From positions 1-12,920 of the forward strand of contig JARBTU010000023.1 in NCBI GenBank assembly GCA_029240015.1: 12,920 nucleotides of DNA, given 5' to 3'. A model generated the notes under the pieces. That model saw nothing but the letters and a program-made list of their open reading frames with translations. It was not told the DNA's origin and did no database searches. The position numbers were made by a program, and so were the translations under genes. This DNA is from Oscillospiraceae bacterium. Its GTDB lineage: Bacteria > Bacillota > Clostridia > Oscillospirales > Ruminococcaceae. Below, in pieces: positions 6,389 through 12,920 of this stretch; the first letter of the stretch is position 1; the number at the start of each line of letters is the position of its first letter.

Positions 6389-6538
6389 TTACTTCGTTTC
6401 CTTGTGAGCAGTGTGTTTCTTACAGAATCGACAATACTTGTTCATTTCGAGCCTGTCAGGATCGTTTTTCTTGTTTTTCATTGTGTTGTAATTACGTTGT
6501 TTGCACTCTGTGCAAGCTAAAGTAACTTTAACCCTCAT
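6389..6538 (-). CDS. rpmG: 50S ribosomal protein L33 (zinc-ribbon form)
   Basis: A 49-residue L33: MRVKVTLACTECKQRNYNT, then NDPDRLEMNKYCRFCKKHT. The two CxxC pairs (C9-C12 and C36-C39) mark the zinc-binding paralogue; in several Firmicutes the cysteine-free paralogue replaces it under zinc limitation. The frame is open far upstream, but the ATG at 6538 is chosen because AGGAGG lies 7 bases before it and the protein then has normal L33 length. It is the first gene of the operon, after the promoter at 6638-6667, and is followed by secE after 20 bases. Confidence 0.96.
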   Translation of the reverse strand: MRVKVTLACTECKQRNYNTMKNKKNDPDRLEMNKYCRFCKKHTAHKETK

Positions 6539-6637
6539 TGCGGCACCTCCTGCGTAATCGGATTTTTTTGCCTCCCTCGTAAAAGGAACGCCATCTAAAA
6601 AATGCACAAAAAAATAAACCCTTTTAGAGGTATTAAC

Positions 6638-6667
6638 ATCATAACACAGTTTCTGTTGTTTCGTCAA
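6638..6667 (-). promoter_or_regulatory. promoter of the rpmG-secE-nusG-rplK-rplA operon
   Basis: On the minus strand TTGACG (6667-6662) and TATGAT (6643-6638) are 18 bases apart. Transcription would start near 6631, about 93 bases before the rpmG ATG. The leader contains a second GGGAGG (near 6575) without a start codon at usable distance. This lies in the 424-base gene-free region 6539-6962, which otherwise contains only AT-rich DNA and the other two promoters listed. Confidence 0.75.
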
Positions 6668-6728
6668 GGCTTTTCCTCTAAATTTAAATATTTTTTTATT
6701 TACCGATTTATTTACCAATTTACTGTTT

Positions 6729-6758
6729 ATTATATCACTAACTCCTTATGTATTACAA
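6729..6758 (-). promoter_or_regulatory. possible second, upstream promoter for rpmG
   Basis: On the minus strand TTGTAA (6758-6753) and a perfect TATAAT (6734-6729) are 18 bases apart. A transcript from here would have a leader of about 185 bases. The surroundings are very AT-rich, including two ATTTACC copies at 6700-6720, so a chance match is quite possible. Confidence 0.4.
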
Positions 6759-6858
6759 GCATAAAATAAGATTGCTTGCTTGAGGATAATAAAAATTACG
6801 TACTTCTAAAACGGTACAAGCTGTAATATATATTACCAATGTTATTTTGCAGAAATAT

Positions 6859-6887
6859 TTGCACTTGAAAAATATTTGTGATAATAT
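6859..6887 (+). promoter_or_regulatory. promoter of the ddl-murI-argS gene run
   Basis: TTGCAC (6859-6864) and TAATAT (6882-6887) are 17 bases apart, 75 bases upstream of the ddl ATG. A TTGAAA overlaps the spacer but is only 14 bases from TATAAA and is less likely. It is divergent from the ribosomal operon promoters 190-230 bases away. Confidence 0.6.
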
Positions 6888-6962
6888 AAAGTGTAATACT
6901 ATTTTATAATATATTATAATCCTACAAAATAACTGTTCTTATTAACTGGAGGTAACCCTATT

Positions 6963-8033
6963 ATGTCAAAAATCCGAGTAGCTGTTGTTTTTGGCGGCGT
7001 TTCGTCAGAATATGAAGTTTCTCTTGTTTCCGCATCCTCCGTGATACGAAATATGGACCCTGATAGATATGAGATTGTGTGCATCGGGATTACAAAAAAC
7101 GGGCGCTGGCTTTATTTCCCGGGAAATATCGACATGATCGCCCGCGGAGATTGGGACACCCACCCAGACTGCACAACCGCCATCATCAGCCCTGACCGTT
7201 CGCATAAAGGGATTTTAAAAATCATGAGCGACGGGAGTTACAGCCTTTTGAAAATCGATTGCGTCTTCCCTGTCTTACACGGAAAAAACGGTGAAGACGG
7301 AACCATACAAGGTCTTTTTTCCCTTGCCGGAATCCCTTATATCGGCTGTGACACACTTTCATCCGCTTCTTGTATGGATAAAGCAGTCACCCACGTCATT
7401 CTGGACCAAGCATCTATAAAAACCGCGAAATGGAATTCCATTACCCGTTCATCACTGTCCGACCTTGACAGTGAAATCAAGCGGTTTGAGACCAAACTCG
7501 GGTTCCCTATGTTTGTGAAACCTGCTAACGCGGGATCTTCCGTGGGTGTTAACAAAGCTTCCAATCCCGAGGAGTTAAAGGAAGCCATTAAAATCGCTTT
7601 TGCCCACGACAAAAAGGTTGTGATTGAGCAAGCTATCATAGGAATTGAAGTGGAATGTGCCGTTTTGGGCAATGACAGACCAAAACCGAGTGTTCCGGGA
7701 GAAATTACTCCTTGCAACGATTTTTATGACTATGACGCCAAATACATCCTCGGGGAATCGGCGCTACATATTCCGGCAAGGATTGATGCCGACACCACTG
7801 AAAAATTGCAGGACATTGCTGTCAAGGCTTACTTGGCGCTTGGCTGTGCAGGACTTTCAAGAGTTGACTTTTTTGTAACAAAAGACAATGATATTATTTT
7901 AAACGAAATCAACACTATTCCGGGCTTTACTTCTATCAGTATGTATCCGAAACTTTGGGAAGCAAGCGGACTTGGCTATGCCGGGTTAATAGATGAACTT
8001 ATTACACTGGCTATCGAGCGTGCTGATTTTTAA
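6963..8033 (+). CDS. ddl: D-alanine--D-alanine ligase
   Basis: An ATP-grasp enzyme of 356 residues joining two D-alanines for the end of the peptidoglycan stem peptide, in the cytoplasm. GGVSSEYEVS (11-20) contains Glu16, equivalent to E15 of E. coli DdlB. HGKNGEDG (106-113), KPANAGSSVGV (186-196, with the catalytic-triad Ser), and VDFFVTKDNDIILNEINTIPG (about 301-321, metal ligands D302, E315, N317) are all present. The omega loop reads FYDYDAKY (254-261); Tyr261 corresponds to DdlB Y216, and Phe or a Van-type sequence there would point to D-Ala-D-Lac, so ordinary D-Ala-D-Ala activity and vancomycin sensitivity at this step are expected. GGAGG lies 11 bases before the ATG. murI follows after 37 bases. 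Confidence 0.96.
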   Translation: MSKIRVAVVFGGVSSEYEVSLVSASSVIRNMDPDRYEIVCIGITKNGRWLYFPGNIDMIARGDWDTHPDCTTAIISPDRSHKGILKIMSDGSYSLLKIDCVFPVLHGKNGEDGTIQGLFSLAGIPYIGCDTLSSASCMDKAVTHVILDQASIKTAKWNSITRSSLSDLDSEIKRFETKLGFPMFVKPANAGSSVGVNKASNPEELKEAIKIAFAHDKKVVIEQAIIGIEVECAVLGNDRPKPSVPGEITPCNDFYDYDAKYILGESALHIPARIDADTTEKLQDIAVKAYLALGCAGLSRVDFFVTKDNDIILNEINTIPGFTSISMYPKLWEASGLGYAGLIDELITLAIERADF

Positions 8034-8070
8034 ACTTTTCAATACACTATAATTCCCTTGGAGGTTTGTC

Positions 8071-8886
8071 ATGGATAAGCGACCTATTGGCGTTTTCGAC
8101 TCCGGTTTAGGCGGACTTACCGTAGTTAAGGAACTTCAAAAGCTTTTGCCGAATGAAGATATTGTTTATTTCGGTGATACCGGAAGGGTTCCATACGGAA
8201 CGCGCTCGAAGGAAACCATCAATAAATATGCACTGCAGGATATCAAATTCCTGCTTCAAAAAGAAGTTAAAATGGTCATCGCCGCCTGCGGAACTGTCAG
8301 TGCGGTCTTGCCTAAAGATATCATCAAGACCTTTGATTTTTACTACAGCGGTGTTTTAAAGCCTGCTGTTCAAGCGGCTTGTGTTTCTTCTCAAAGCGGT
8401 AGAATCGGCGTAATCGGGACGACTGCAACCATTAAAAGCGGCGCATACGGCAAAGAAATCAGAAATATCCGCTCCGACTCAGTGGTAATCGGTAATCCCT
8501 GCCCTTTATTTGTTCCGCTGGTGGAAAACGGCTTTATAGACAGTGACAACCAAGTAACCCGCCTTGTTGCAAAACAGTATTTGCAGCCTTTTATTGAAAA
8601 CGATGTGGATACACTGATATTGGGATGCACGCACTTCCCGCTTATTAAGAAAATTATTGGTGACATTGTCGGTGACGATGTAACGCTGATCGATCCGGGA
8701 AAAGAAGCCGCCAGGTCTGCTGCGGCACTATTGACAAACAACAACATGCTGAATAGAAGCGAAACCCACGGAAAGGCTTCCTTTTATGTGAGTGACACGA
8801 TTGAATCGTTTGAACAAACCGCTTCGGTTTTTCTTCGGGATGATGTTTGCGGTCAAGTTGAAAAAGTTGATATCGATAGTTTATAA
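8071..8886 (+). CDS. murI: glutamate racemase
   Basis: A 271-residue cofactor-independent racemase converting L- to D-glutamate for peptidoglycan. DSGLGGLTV (10-18) and YFGDTGRVPYGTRS (33-46) are hallmark motifs. The two catalytic cysteines are C73 (AACGTVSA) and C186 (ILGCTHFPLI, with T187-H188). The residue after C73 is Gly where most characterised MurI enzymes have Asn (ACNTAS); this may be a clade-specific variant that keeps activity, since all other key residues are present. TTGGAGG lies 6 bases before the ATG. Placement after ddl groups two D-amino-acid steps of wall synthesis. A related aspartate racemase is less likely given the YGTRS motif. Confidence 0.95.
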   Translation: MDKRPIGVFDSGLGGLTVVKELQKLLPNEDIVYFGDTGRVPYGTRSKETINKYALQDIKFLLQKEVKMVIAACGTVSAVLPKDIIKTFDFYYSGVLKPAVQAACVSSQSGRIGVIGTTATIKSGAYGKEIRNIRSDSVVIGNPCPLFVPLVENGFIDSDNQVTRLVAKQYLQPFIENDVDTLILGCTHFPLIKKIIGDIVGDDVTLIDPGKEAARSAAALLTNNNMLNRSETHGKASFYVSDTIESFEQTASVFLRDDVCGQVEKVDIDSL

Positions 8887-8907
8887 GGAATTGGAAAAGG
8901 ATAAAGA

Positions 8908-9330
8908 ATGAAAACAAAAGTTTTGATTAATATAAAAAGCATACAAACAGTAGAAGAAGACCAGGACGTGACTGAGTTTTTTACGAATGGCAATTTGTAT
9001 TTTAAAAACGACAAATGGTATATCACATATGAAGAAAGTGAGACGACCGGCTATAAAGATTGCACCACTACCCTCAAGATAGACGGAGATCACCTTGTGA
9101 CCATGCTTCGGAACGGATCGTCCAAATCACATCTTGTGATGGAACGCGGCAGAAGAAACATCGGCTATTACGGCACTCCTCATGGAGAGCTTGTGATTGG
9201 TGTGTTCGCAAAGGAGATTACCTCTCATTTTGATGAGAACGGAGGCAATCTTTATTGCAGATATCATTTGGATATCAACTCGTCCGTTCTTAGCAAGAAT
9301 GAAATCTATGTAGACGTAAAGCCATGCTGA
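8908..9330 (+). CDS. DUF1934 (YwiB-like) beta-barrel protein
   Basis: A 140-residue soluble protein with no signal peptide or membrane segment. Alternating strands, with GNLYFKNDKWYITYEESETTG (27-47), TTTLKIDGDHLVTMLRNGSS, HLVMERGRRNIGYYGTPHGEL (75-95) and LYCRYHLDINSSVLSKNEIYV (114-134), match the calycin-like DUF1934 family, whose member YwiB is next to argS in Bacillus subtilis. The same adjacency here supports the call. The function of the family is not established. The ribosome site is AAAGGA, and the gaps are 21 bases from murI and 40 bases to argS, so it is probably cotranscribed. Confidence 0.85.
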   Translation: MKTKVLINIKSIQTVEEDQDVTEFFTNGNLYFKNDKWYITYEESETTGYKDCTTTLKIDGDHLVTMLRNGSSKSHLVMERGRRNIGYYGTPHGELVIGVFAKEITSHFDENGGNLYCRYHLDINSSVLSKNEIYVDVKPC

Positions 9331-9370
9331 ACCGCACTGACTTTTGAAAATTTTGGAGGTTTAAAATAAC

Positions 9371-11059
9371 ATGACAAACGCAATAAAACTTGCAAGCAGC
9401 GATTTAAGAGAGCTTATTTATGCGGCTGTCGGACGGGCTGTTTCGGAAGGACTTCTTCCTGCGGAGCCTATGCCTGATTTTGCGATAGAAATCCCTGCTG
9501 ATACATCACATGGCGACTTTGCAACCAATATTGCAATGGTGGGAGCCAAAAGCTTTAGGCTTGCTCCAAGAAAGATTGCCGAAATCATTTGTTCCAACCT
9601 AATTTTGGATGGAAGTCCTTTTGCGCGCTGTGAAATTGCCGGTCCGGGATTTATTAACTTCTTTTTGAAACAGGCATGGTTCGGAACCGTTGTAAAAAAT
9701 GTTCTGCAAGACGGGGACGATTACGGTCGTTCTGACTTTGGCGAAAACAAAAAAGTGATGGTGGAATTTGTTTCGGCGAATCCGACAGGACCGATGCACA
9801 TAGGAAACGCTCGAGGCGGCTCAATCGGTGACTGTCTCGCTTCTGTTCTCGACTGGGCAGGATATGACGTAACCCGCGAATTTTACATCAACGACGCGGG
9901 CAACCAAATCGAAAAATTTGCTGTATCATTGGAAGCAAGATATCTTCAAATCTTTAAGGGAGAAGAGAATATTGAGTTCCCTGAAGACGCGTATCACGGA
10001 GAAGATATTAAAGTTCATGCACAGAACTTTGTGGAACTCCACGGGGATTCTTTTGTTAACAAAAGTTCAGATGAAAGAAAAAAAGCCCTTGTGGACTATG
10101 CACTTCCGATTAACATAGACAGACTAAAAAGCGACCTTGAAAAATATCGTATTATTTATGATGTTTGGTTTAAAGAAAGTATTCTTCACCAAAATGGAGA
10201 GATTCAAAAAGTCTTAGACATTCTTTCTTCAAAAGGGCTGACTTATGAAAAAGAAGGTGCTTTGTGGTACAAAGCGAGCGAATTCGGCAGCGAAAAAGAC
10301 GAGGTTTTGGTTCGTGCAAACGGTCATCCTACCTATTTTGCAGCGGATATTGCCTATCACTATAACAAATTTGCAGACCGCGGTTTTGACCGTGTGATTA
10401 ACATTTGGGGCGCTGACCACCATGGACATGTGGCAAGACTCAAAGGCGCTATGGACGCTGTGGGACTTGACGGCTCCAAGCTTGACATTGTTTTGATGCA
10501 GCTGGTTCGTTTGATGAGAAACGGTGAAACAGTCAAAGTCAGCAAAAGAACAGGAAAGTCCATCACCCTTGTAGACTTGTTGGATGAAGTCCCAATTGAT
10601 GCAGCAAGATTTTTCTTCAATCTTCGCGAATCCAATTCTCATCTTGATTTTGACTTAGGGTTGGCAGTGGAGCAATCCTCCCAAAATCCTGTCTATTATG
10701 TTCAATATGCACACGCAAGAATCTGCAGTATTATTTCTAATCTAAAAAATGATGGAACCGAATTAAAAGAAAATGTTTCCCTTGATGTTTTGACTGCAAG
10801 TGAAGAAATCGAACTGATTCGTCATCTCGCCTGCTTACCAAGCGAGATTATCGAAGCTGCGAAAAACTATGACCCTGCAAGAATCACGCGCTATTCCATT
10901 GATTTGGCGACTAAATTCCATAAATTCTATAACGCATGCAGAGTGAAATGTGAAGACGAGTCTTTGATGCTGGCAAGGCTAAGCCTGTGCCACGCTGTAA
11001 AAATCGTTCTTAAAAACGTGTTGACCCTGCTTAAAATATCCGCCCCTGACTCGATGTAA
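9371..11059 (+). CDS. argS: arginyl-tRNA synthetase
   Basis: A 562-residue class I aminoacyl-tRNA synthetase charging tRNA-Arg, of usual length. The N-terminal Add-1 domain (about 1-115) contains IPADTSHGDFATNIAM and IAGPGFINFFL (89-99). The catalytic fold carries the HIGH-type motif NPTGPMHIGNARGG (137-150) and the KMSKS-type motif VKVSKRTGK (388-396), where Val replaces the usual Met. NIWGADHHGHVARL (344-357) and the C-terminal anticodon-binding DALR domain (VYYVQYAHARI onward) are intact. GGAGG precedes the ATG by 12 bases. No T-box or tRNA-sensing leader is visible just upstream, so it seems to be expressed with the rest of the gene run. Confidence 0.97.
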   Translation: MTNAIKLASSDLRELIYAAVGRAVSEGLLPAEPMPDFAIEIPADTSHGDFATNIAMVGAKSFRLAPRKIAEIICSNLILDGSPFARCEIAGPGFINFFLKQAWFGTVVKNVLQDGDDYGRSDFGENKKVMVEFVSANPTGPMHIGNARGGSIGDCLASVLDWAGYDVTREFYINDAGNQIEKFAVSLEARYLQIFKGEENIEFPEDAYHGEDIKVHAQNFVELHGDSFVNKSSDERKKALVDYALPINIDRLKSDLEKYRIIYDVWFKESILHQNGEIQKVLDILSSKGLTYEKEGALWYKASEFGSEKDEVLVRANGHPTYFAADIAYHYNKFADRGFDRVINIWGADHHGHVARLKGAMDAVGLDGSKLDIVLMQLVRLMRNGETVKVSKRTGKSITLVDLLDEVPIDAARFFFNLRESNSHLDFDLGLAVEQSSQNPVYYVQYAHARICSIISNLKNDGTELKENVSLDVLTASEEIELIRHLACLPSEIIEAAKNYDPARITRYSIDLATKFHKFYNACRVKCEDESLMLARLSLCHAVKIVLKNVLTLLKISAPDSM

Positions 11060-11095
11060 CAACCATCGACAAAAATGAAAGGACTGTGTTTTTAA

Positions 11096-12325
11096 ATGGA
11101 TCTTCCCTCTAGGCTCCCGCAATTATTGGATGGAGCTACCGGAACAAACTTATTTCTGGCAGGAATGCCTTACGATGTTTGTATTGAAAAATGGATTCTT
11201 GAACACCCGGAAACTTTAAAAACAATTCAAAAAGGCTTTATTGATGCCGGTTCTGATGCAATTTACGCCCCGACCTTCTCTGCCAACAGAACAAGGCTTG
11301 CTCGATTTGGGCTGGAAAATGAAGTAGAAGGCATCAACAAAAGACTGGTTGCGCTCAGCAAAAGTGTTGCAAAGGACAGGCTGGTTGGAGGAAACCTTTC
11401 TCCCACCGGGCTTGTTTGCCAGCCTTTCGGCGAAACCTCACTGACCGAATTGATGGACATCTTTTATGAGCAAGCTTGCGCGTTAAAAGAGGCAGGCGTG
11501 GACTTTTTTGCAATCGAAACCATGACGTCCCTGCGCGAAGCGCGCGCTGCTGTTTTGGCATGCAAAAAGCTGAATCTTCCCATTTTCGTAACCTTCACCG
11601 TGGATGAAAAAGGATTTACGCCAAGCGGAGCGACCATTGTCAACTGCCTTGTGATTTTGCAGGAATTAGGAATCTCTGCTTTTGGAATTAATTGCTCCAA
11701 CGGACCTTGGGAAATGGCGGATCTGATTGAAGAACTTTCTGCCTTTGCAAAAGTCCCGCTCATTGCTAAGCCAAGTGCAGGGCTTCCAAATCCTGTCCTC
11801 CAAAATGTATACAATTTATCCCCTCAGAAAATGGCGGAGCTTTTTGTTCCGATTCTTGATGCGGGCGCTACTATTATTGGAGGATGTTGCGGAACAACTG
11901 CGGAACATATTAAATGTTTAAGAGAGCTTGTTGACAACTTTGACTTCAAATCGCCCCACCTCAAAAAAGACCGGCACGACCTTGTGCTGGCGAACTCCAT
12001 TCAGGTCTTTTTGATTGATAATGATAACTTGGAATTCACAAGACCAATTTCTTGTTCGGTTGATATGGCTGATGAACTTCTGGAAGCCGAAAATGAGAGC
12101 ACCGACGTCATCTTAATCGAAGTGCACACGCCCGAAGATGCACGGCTGTTCAGCTTGAATGCACACATTCCTCGATTGCCTGTGGCTTTTTACTCAGAAG
12201 ACGAGCTTGCCCTAAAAACAGCATTGCTGCTGTATAACGGCAGAGCGATTGTTGATTCGACGAGTTTGATTGAACGGGATATGCTTGAAAAAATCGCCTC
12301 AAAATATGGCGCTGTAGTCTATTAA
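11096..12325 (+). CDS. homocysteine S-methyltransferase with a vestigial pterin-binding-like C-terminus
   Basis: A 409-residue protein. Residues 1-285 are a homocysteine-binding TIM barrel as in the first module of MetH: LLDGATGTNL (10-19), APTFSANRTRL (58-68), GINCSNGP (197-204) and IIGGCCGTT (260-268). Cys200, Cys264 and Cys265 would bind the zinc that activates homocysteine. Residues about 295-409 resemble pieces of the next MetH module, the methyltetrahydrofolate (pterin-binding) barrel, especially LYNGRAIVDSTS and LEKIASKYGAVVY, but are far too short for a full barrel and lack the cobalamin module. Methyl transfer to homocysteine giving methionine is likely; the donor is unclear and could be a separate corrinoid protein or an S-methyl compound. 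The ribosome site AAAGGA is 12 bases from the ATG. A terminator follows at once, so no frameshifted continuation exists. Confidence 0.85.
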   Translation: MDLPSRLPQLLDGATGTNLFLAGMPYDVCIEKWILEHPETLKTIQKGFIDAGSDAIYAPTFSANRTRLARFGLENEVEGINKRLVALSKSVAKDRLVGGNLSPTGLVCQPFGETSLTELMDIFYEQACALKEAGVDFFAIETMTSLREARAAVLACKKLNLPIFVTFTVDEKGFTPSGATIVNCLVILQELGISAFGINCSNGPWEMADLIEELSAFAKVPLIAKPSAGLPNPVLQNVYNLSPQKMAELFVPILDAGATIIGGCCGTTAEHIKCLRELVDNFDFKSPHLKKDRHDLVLANSIQVFLIDNDNLEFTRPISCSVDMADELLEAENESTDVILIEVHTPEDARLFSLNAHIPRLPVAFYSEDELALKTALLLYNGRAIVDSTSLIERDMLEKIASKYGAVVY

Positions 12326-12333
12326 CTTACATA

Positions 12334-12374
12334 AAAACCTCATGAAGCCTTTTATGCTTCATGAGGTTTTTTAC
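12334..12374 (+). terminator. rho-independent terminator of the ddl-argS gene run
   Basis: A perfect 15-bp stem (AAAACCTCATGAAGC with GCTTCATGAGGTTTT) around a 7-base loop, then TTAC, starting 8 bases after the last stop codon. The A-run on the left arm would give a T-run on the minus strand, so it may work in both directions. Confidence 0.92.
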
Positions 12375-12378
12375 TTTT

Positions 12379-12481
12379 GTAATCATTTTTTCATACAATG
12401 CCTTTAAATATAACAACCTGTCACAAATAGTTACAATTGCTTTTGTATCATTGTTTAGATTCCACACAAAAAAATGATTAC
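12379..12481. repeat. long-range inverted repeat
   Basis: GTAATCATTTTTT (12379-12391) is the exact reverse complement of AAAAAATGATTAC (12469-12481). The arms are 13 bp with 77 bases between. The first copy of the direct repeat (12423-12453) lies inside. It lies in the 469-base gene-free region 12326-12794. It may be a regulatory site pair or an old element end; there is no ORF in the enclosed DNA. Confidence 0.5.
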
Positions 12482-12517
12482 AGATAACAAACAGTTACAA
12501 TCCGGCGAGATTCATTG
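12423..12517. repeat. two direct repeats 64 bp apart upstream of a promoter
   Basis: Copy 1 (12423-12453) is ACAAATAGTTACAAT, nine unrelated bases, then ATCATTG. Copy 2 (12487-12517) is ACAAACAGTTACAAT, nine unrelated bases, then TTCATTG. Twenty of 22 repeat bases agree. The start-to-start distance of 64 bp is about six helical turns, so both copies face the same side of the DNA, and copy 2 overlaps the -35 box at 12515-12520. This is what a two-site operator would look like. Confidence 0.55.
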
Positions 12518-12543
12518 ACATGTCCTATAATTTACCATACAAT
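12515..12543 (+). promoter_or_regulatory. strong promoter of the putative small RNA
   Basis: A perfect TTGACA (12515-12520) and TACAAT (12538-12543) are 17 bases apart, predicting a start near 12550. The -35 box overlaps the second direct repeat. There is no conventional ORF downstream, only structured sequence and then a terminator. Confidence 0.75.
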
Positions 12544-12549
12544 ATTATC

Positions 12550-12776
12550 AAAGGGGATTCAATTATAAAGGAGGGCTTTTAATAGAGACCCTTGAAAGTC
12601 GGTTCATGGCAGCGAGAAAAAGAAACAGTTTATGCCTGTAAAAGATAGAAAATAAATACAAGCTTTAGCCGTTGCCATGACATTCCCTTTTTAAAAAACG
12701 CTATTTTCTTTAGTGTTGATACTTACAAAAAGAACGCCCCCTCTGTTATAATAACGGAGGGGGCGTTCTTTTTTAT
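12550..12776 (+). ncRNA. putative structured small RNA, unrecognised
   Basis: Between the promoter and the strong terminator lies a transcript of about 225 nt without an ATG-started ORF longer than 11 codons. It can fold into an 11-bp stem (12604-12614 TCATGGCAGCG with 12670-12680 CGTTGCCATGA, one G-U pair) enclosing a 55-base A-rich loop with an ACAG/CTGT hairpin. A second hairpin is AACGCTA-TTTTCTT-TAGTGTT (12697-12717), then the terminator. A ribosome-site-like AAAGGAGGG (12567-12575) is present, but the bases at normal spacing offer only ATA (12582, a 19-codon frame) or a distant TTG (12592, 18 codons). It does not match 6S, SRP, tmRNA or RNase P RNA as far as I can tell. A very short leaderless-looking peptide mRNA is the alternative. 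Confidence 0.5.
12727..12776. terminator. bidirectional 22-bp terminator
   Basis: A 22-bp stem, GC-rich in its centre (GAACGCCCCCTC with GAGGGGGCGTTC) and flanked by A5/T5, with one T-G pair and a TAA loop (12727-12773), continues into T's on both strands. On the plus strand it ends the putative small RNA; on the minus strand there would be no gene just upstream except the one at 12795-12920, which it ends. It is the strongest hairpin in the window. Confidence 0.93.
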
Positions 12777-12794
12777 TTTCATTTGGTATTAATA

Positions 12795-12920
12795 CTATTT
12801 AATATACTTCCGAGCTTTTGAAAATTCATCACGGACTTCATCATACTCAACAACACCATGGCGCTCTTTTGCAGTGTCAAATGTTCCCCAAAAAGCAGAA
12901 TCATCTTTATTGGGTTTATA
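12795..12920 (-). CDS. unidentified protein, C-terminal 41 residues (runs off window)
   Basis: A minus-strand frame enters from the right edge and ends with TAG at 12797-12795. The product end is YKPNKDDSAFWGTFDTAKER, then HGVVEYDEVRDEFSKARKYIK. It is rich in charged residues, lacks low-complexity sequence, and is followed within 20 bases by a strong terminator, which supports a real gene end. The final helix (DEVRDEFSKARKYIK) looks amphipathic. I do not recognise the family, and the start is outside the window. Confidence 0.6.
   Translation of the reverse strand, partial: YKPNKDDSAFWGTFDTAKERHGVVEYDEVRDEFSKARKYIK

Noticed and set aside
6535..6594. A 19-codon upstream frame whose TGA overlaps the rpmG ATG (ATGA), a possible leader peptide
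   Set aside because: There is no ribosome site before its ATG, and the rpmG site AGGAGG is good on its own; the overlap is most likely chance.
6963..8033. Vancomycin-resistance type D-Ala-D-Lac ligase
   Set aside because: The omega loop has DAKY with Tyr261, and no vanH/vanX-like genes are nearby.
8048..8053. TATAAT between ddl and murI as an internal promoter
   Set aside because: There is no acceptable -35 box 16-18 bases upstream (the bases there are ATTTTT).
12603..12680. Minus-strand 24-codon frame (ATG at 12679) encoding a hydrophobic peptide starting MATAKACIYFL, antisense to the putative small RNA, like a type I toxin
   Set aside because: The start lies in one arm of the long stem, the ribosome-site match is weak, no minus-strand promoter with good boxes was found, and the terminator at 12727-12776 blocks transcription from the right.
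12550..12776. 6S RNA, SRP RNA or another housekeeping RNA
   Set aside because: The ends of the transcript do not pair to give the 6S rod with a central bubble, and I see no SRP tetraloop motif; a covariance search would settle it.

Overview
The window looks like chromosomal DNA of a low-GC Firmicute, probably class Clostridia (Oscillospiraceae/Ruminococcaceae-like). This is inferred from strong GGAGG ribosome binding sites, consensus sigma-A type promoters, the rpmG-secE-nusG-rplK-rplA-rplJ-rplL order, a four-cysteine L33, an L10-type leader RNA, and a ddl-murI-DUF1934-argS cluster (ywiB-argS adjacency is known from Bacillus). No transposase, integrase, CRISPR array, rRNA or tRNA gene is visible.

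Left part (1-2811, minus strand): three co-directional glycosyltransferase genes read from one well-formed promoter at 2783-2811. They are a WbuB/WcaI-like GT4, a WcaC-like GT4 with a cysteine cluster, and the first 92 codons of a third glycosyltransferase that overlaps its predecessor by 4 bases and runs off the window. They presumably build a surface polysaccharide.

Middle (2918-6758, minus strand): a compact translation/transcription operon of rpmG (L33), secE, nusG, rplK (L11), rplA (L1), rplJ (L10) and rplL (L7/L12). It carries several layers of RNA-level control: two closely matching hairpins in front of rplK and rplA that look like L1 autoregulatory sites, a consensus internal promoter plus L10 leader plus terminator/attenuator in front of rplJ, and a small hairpin at the rplJ stop codon. 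rplL is followed by a strong terminator and then the glycosyltransferase unit; rpoB, the usual next gene, is absent here.

A 424-base divergent intergenic region (6539-6962) holds promoters in both directions. Right part (6859-12374, plus strand): a five-gene run with gaps of 21-40 bases: ddl, murI (both supplying D-amino acids for peptidoglycan), a DUF1934/YwiB-like gene, argS, and a homocysteine S-methyltransferase with an unusual C-terminal extension that looks like a decayed pterin-binding domain. It ends in a strong hairpin terminator.

The last 550 bases hold the least explained sequence. A long inverted repeat and a 64-bp-spaced direct repeat lead into a consensus promoter (12515-12543). 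This should produce a structured RNA of about 225 nt with no convincing ORF, ending at a very strong 22-bp bidirectional terminator shared with the 3' end of an unrecognised minus-strand gene (12795-12920). This putative small RNA and its repeat-bearing control region are the best candidates for something undescribed.
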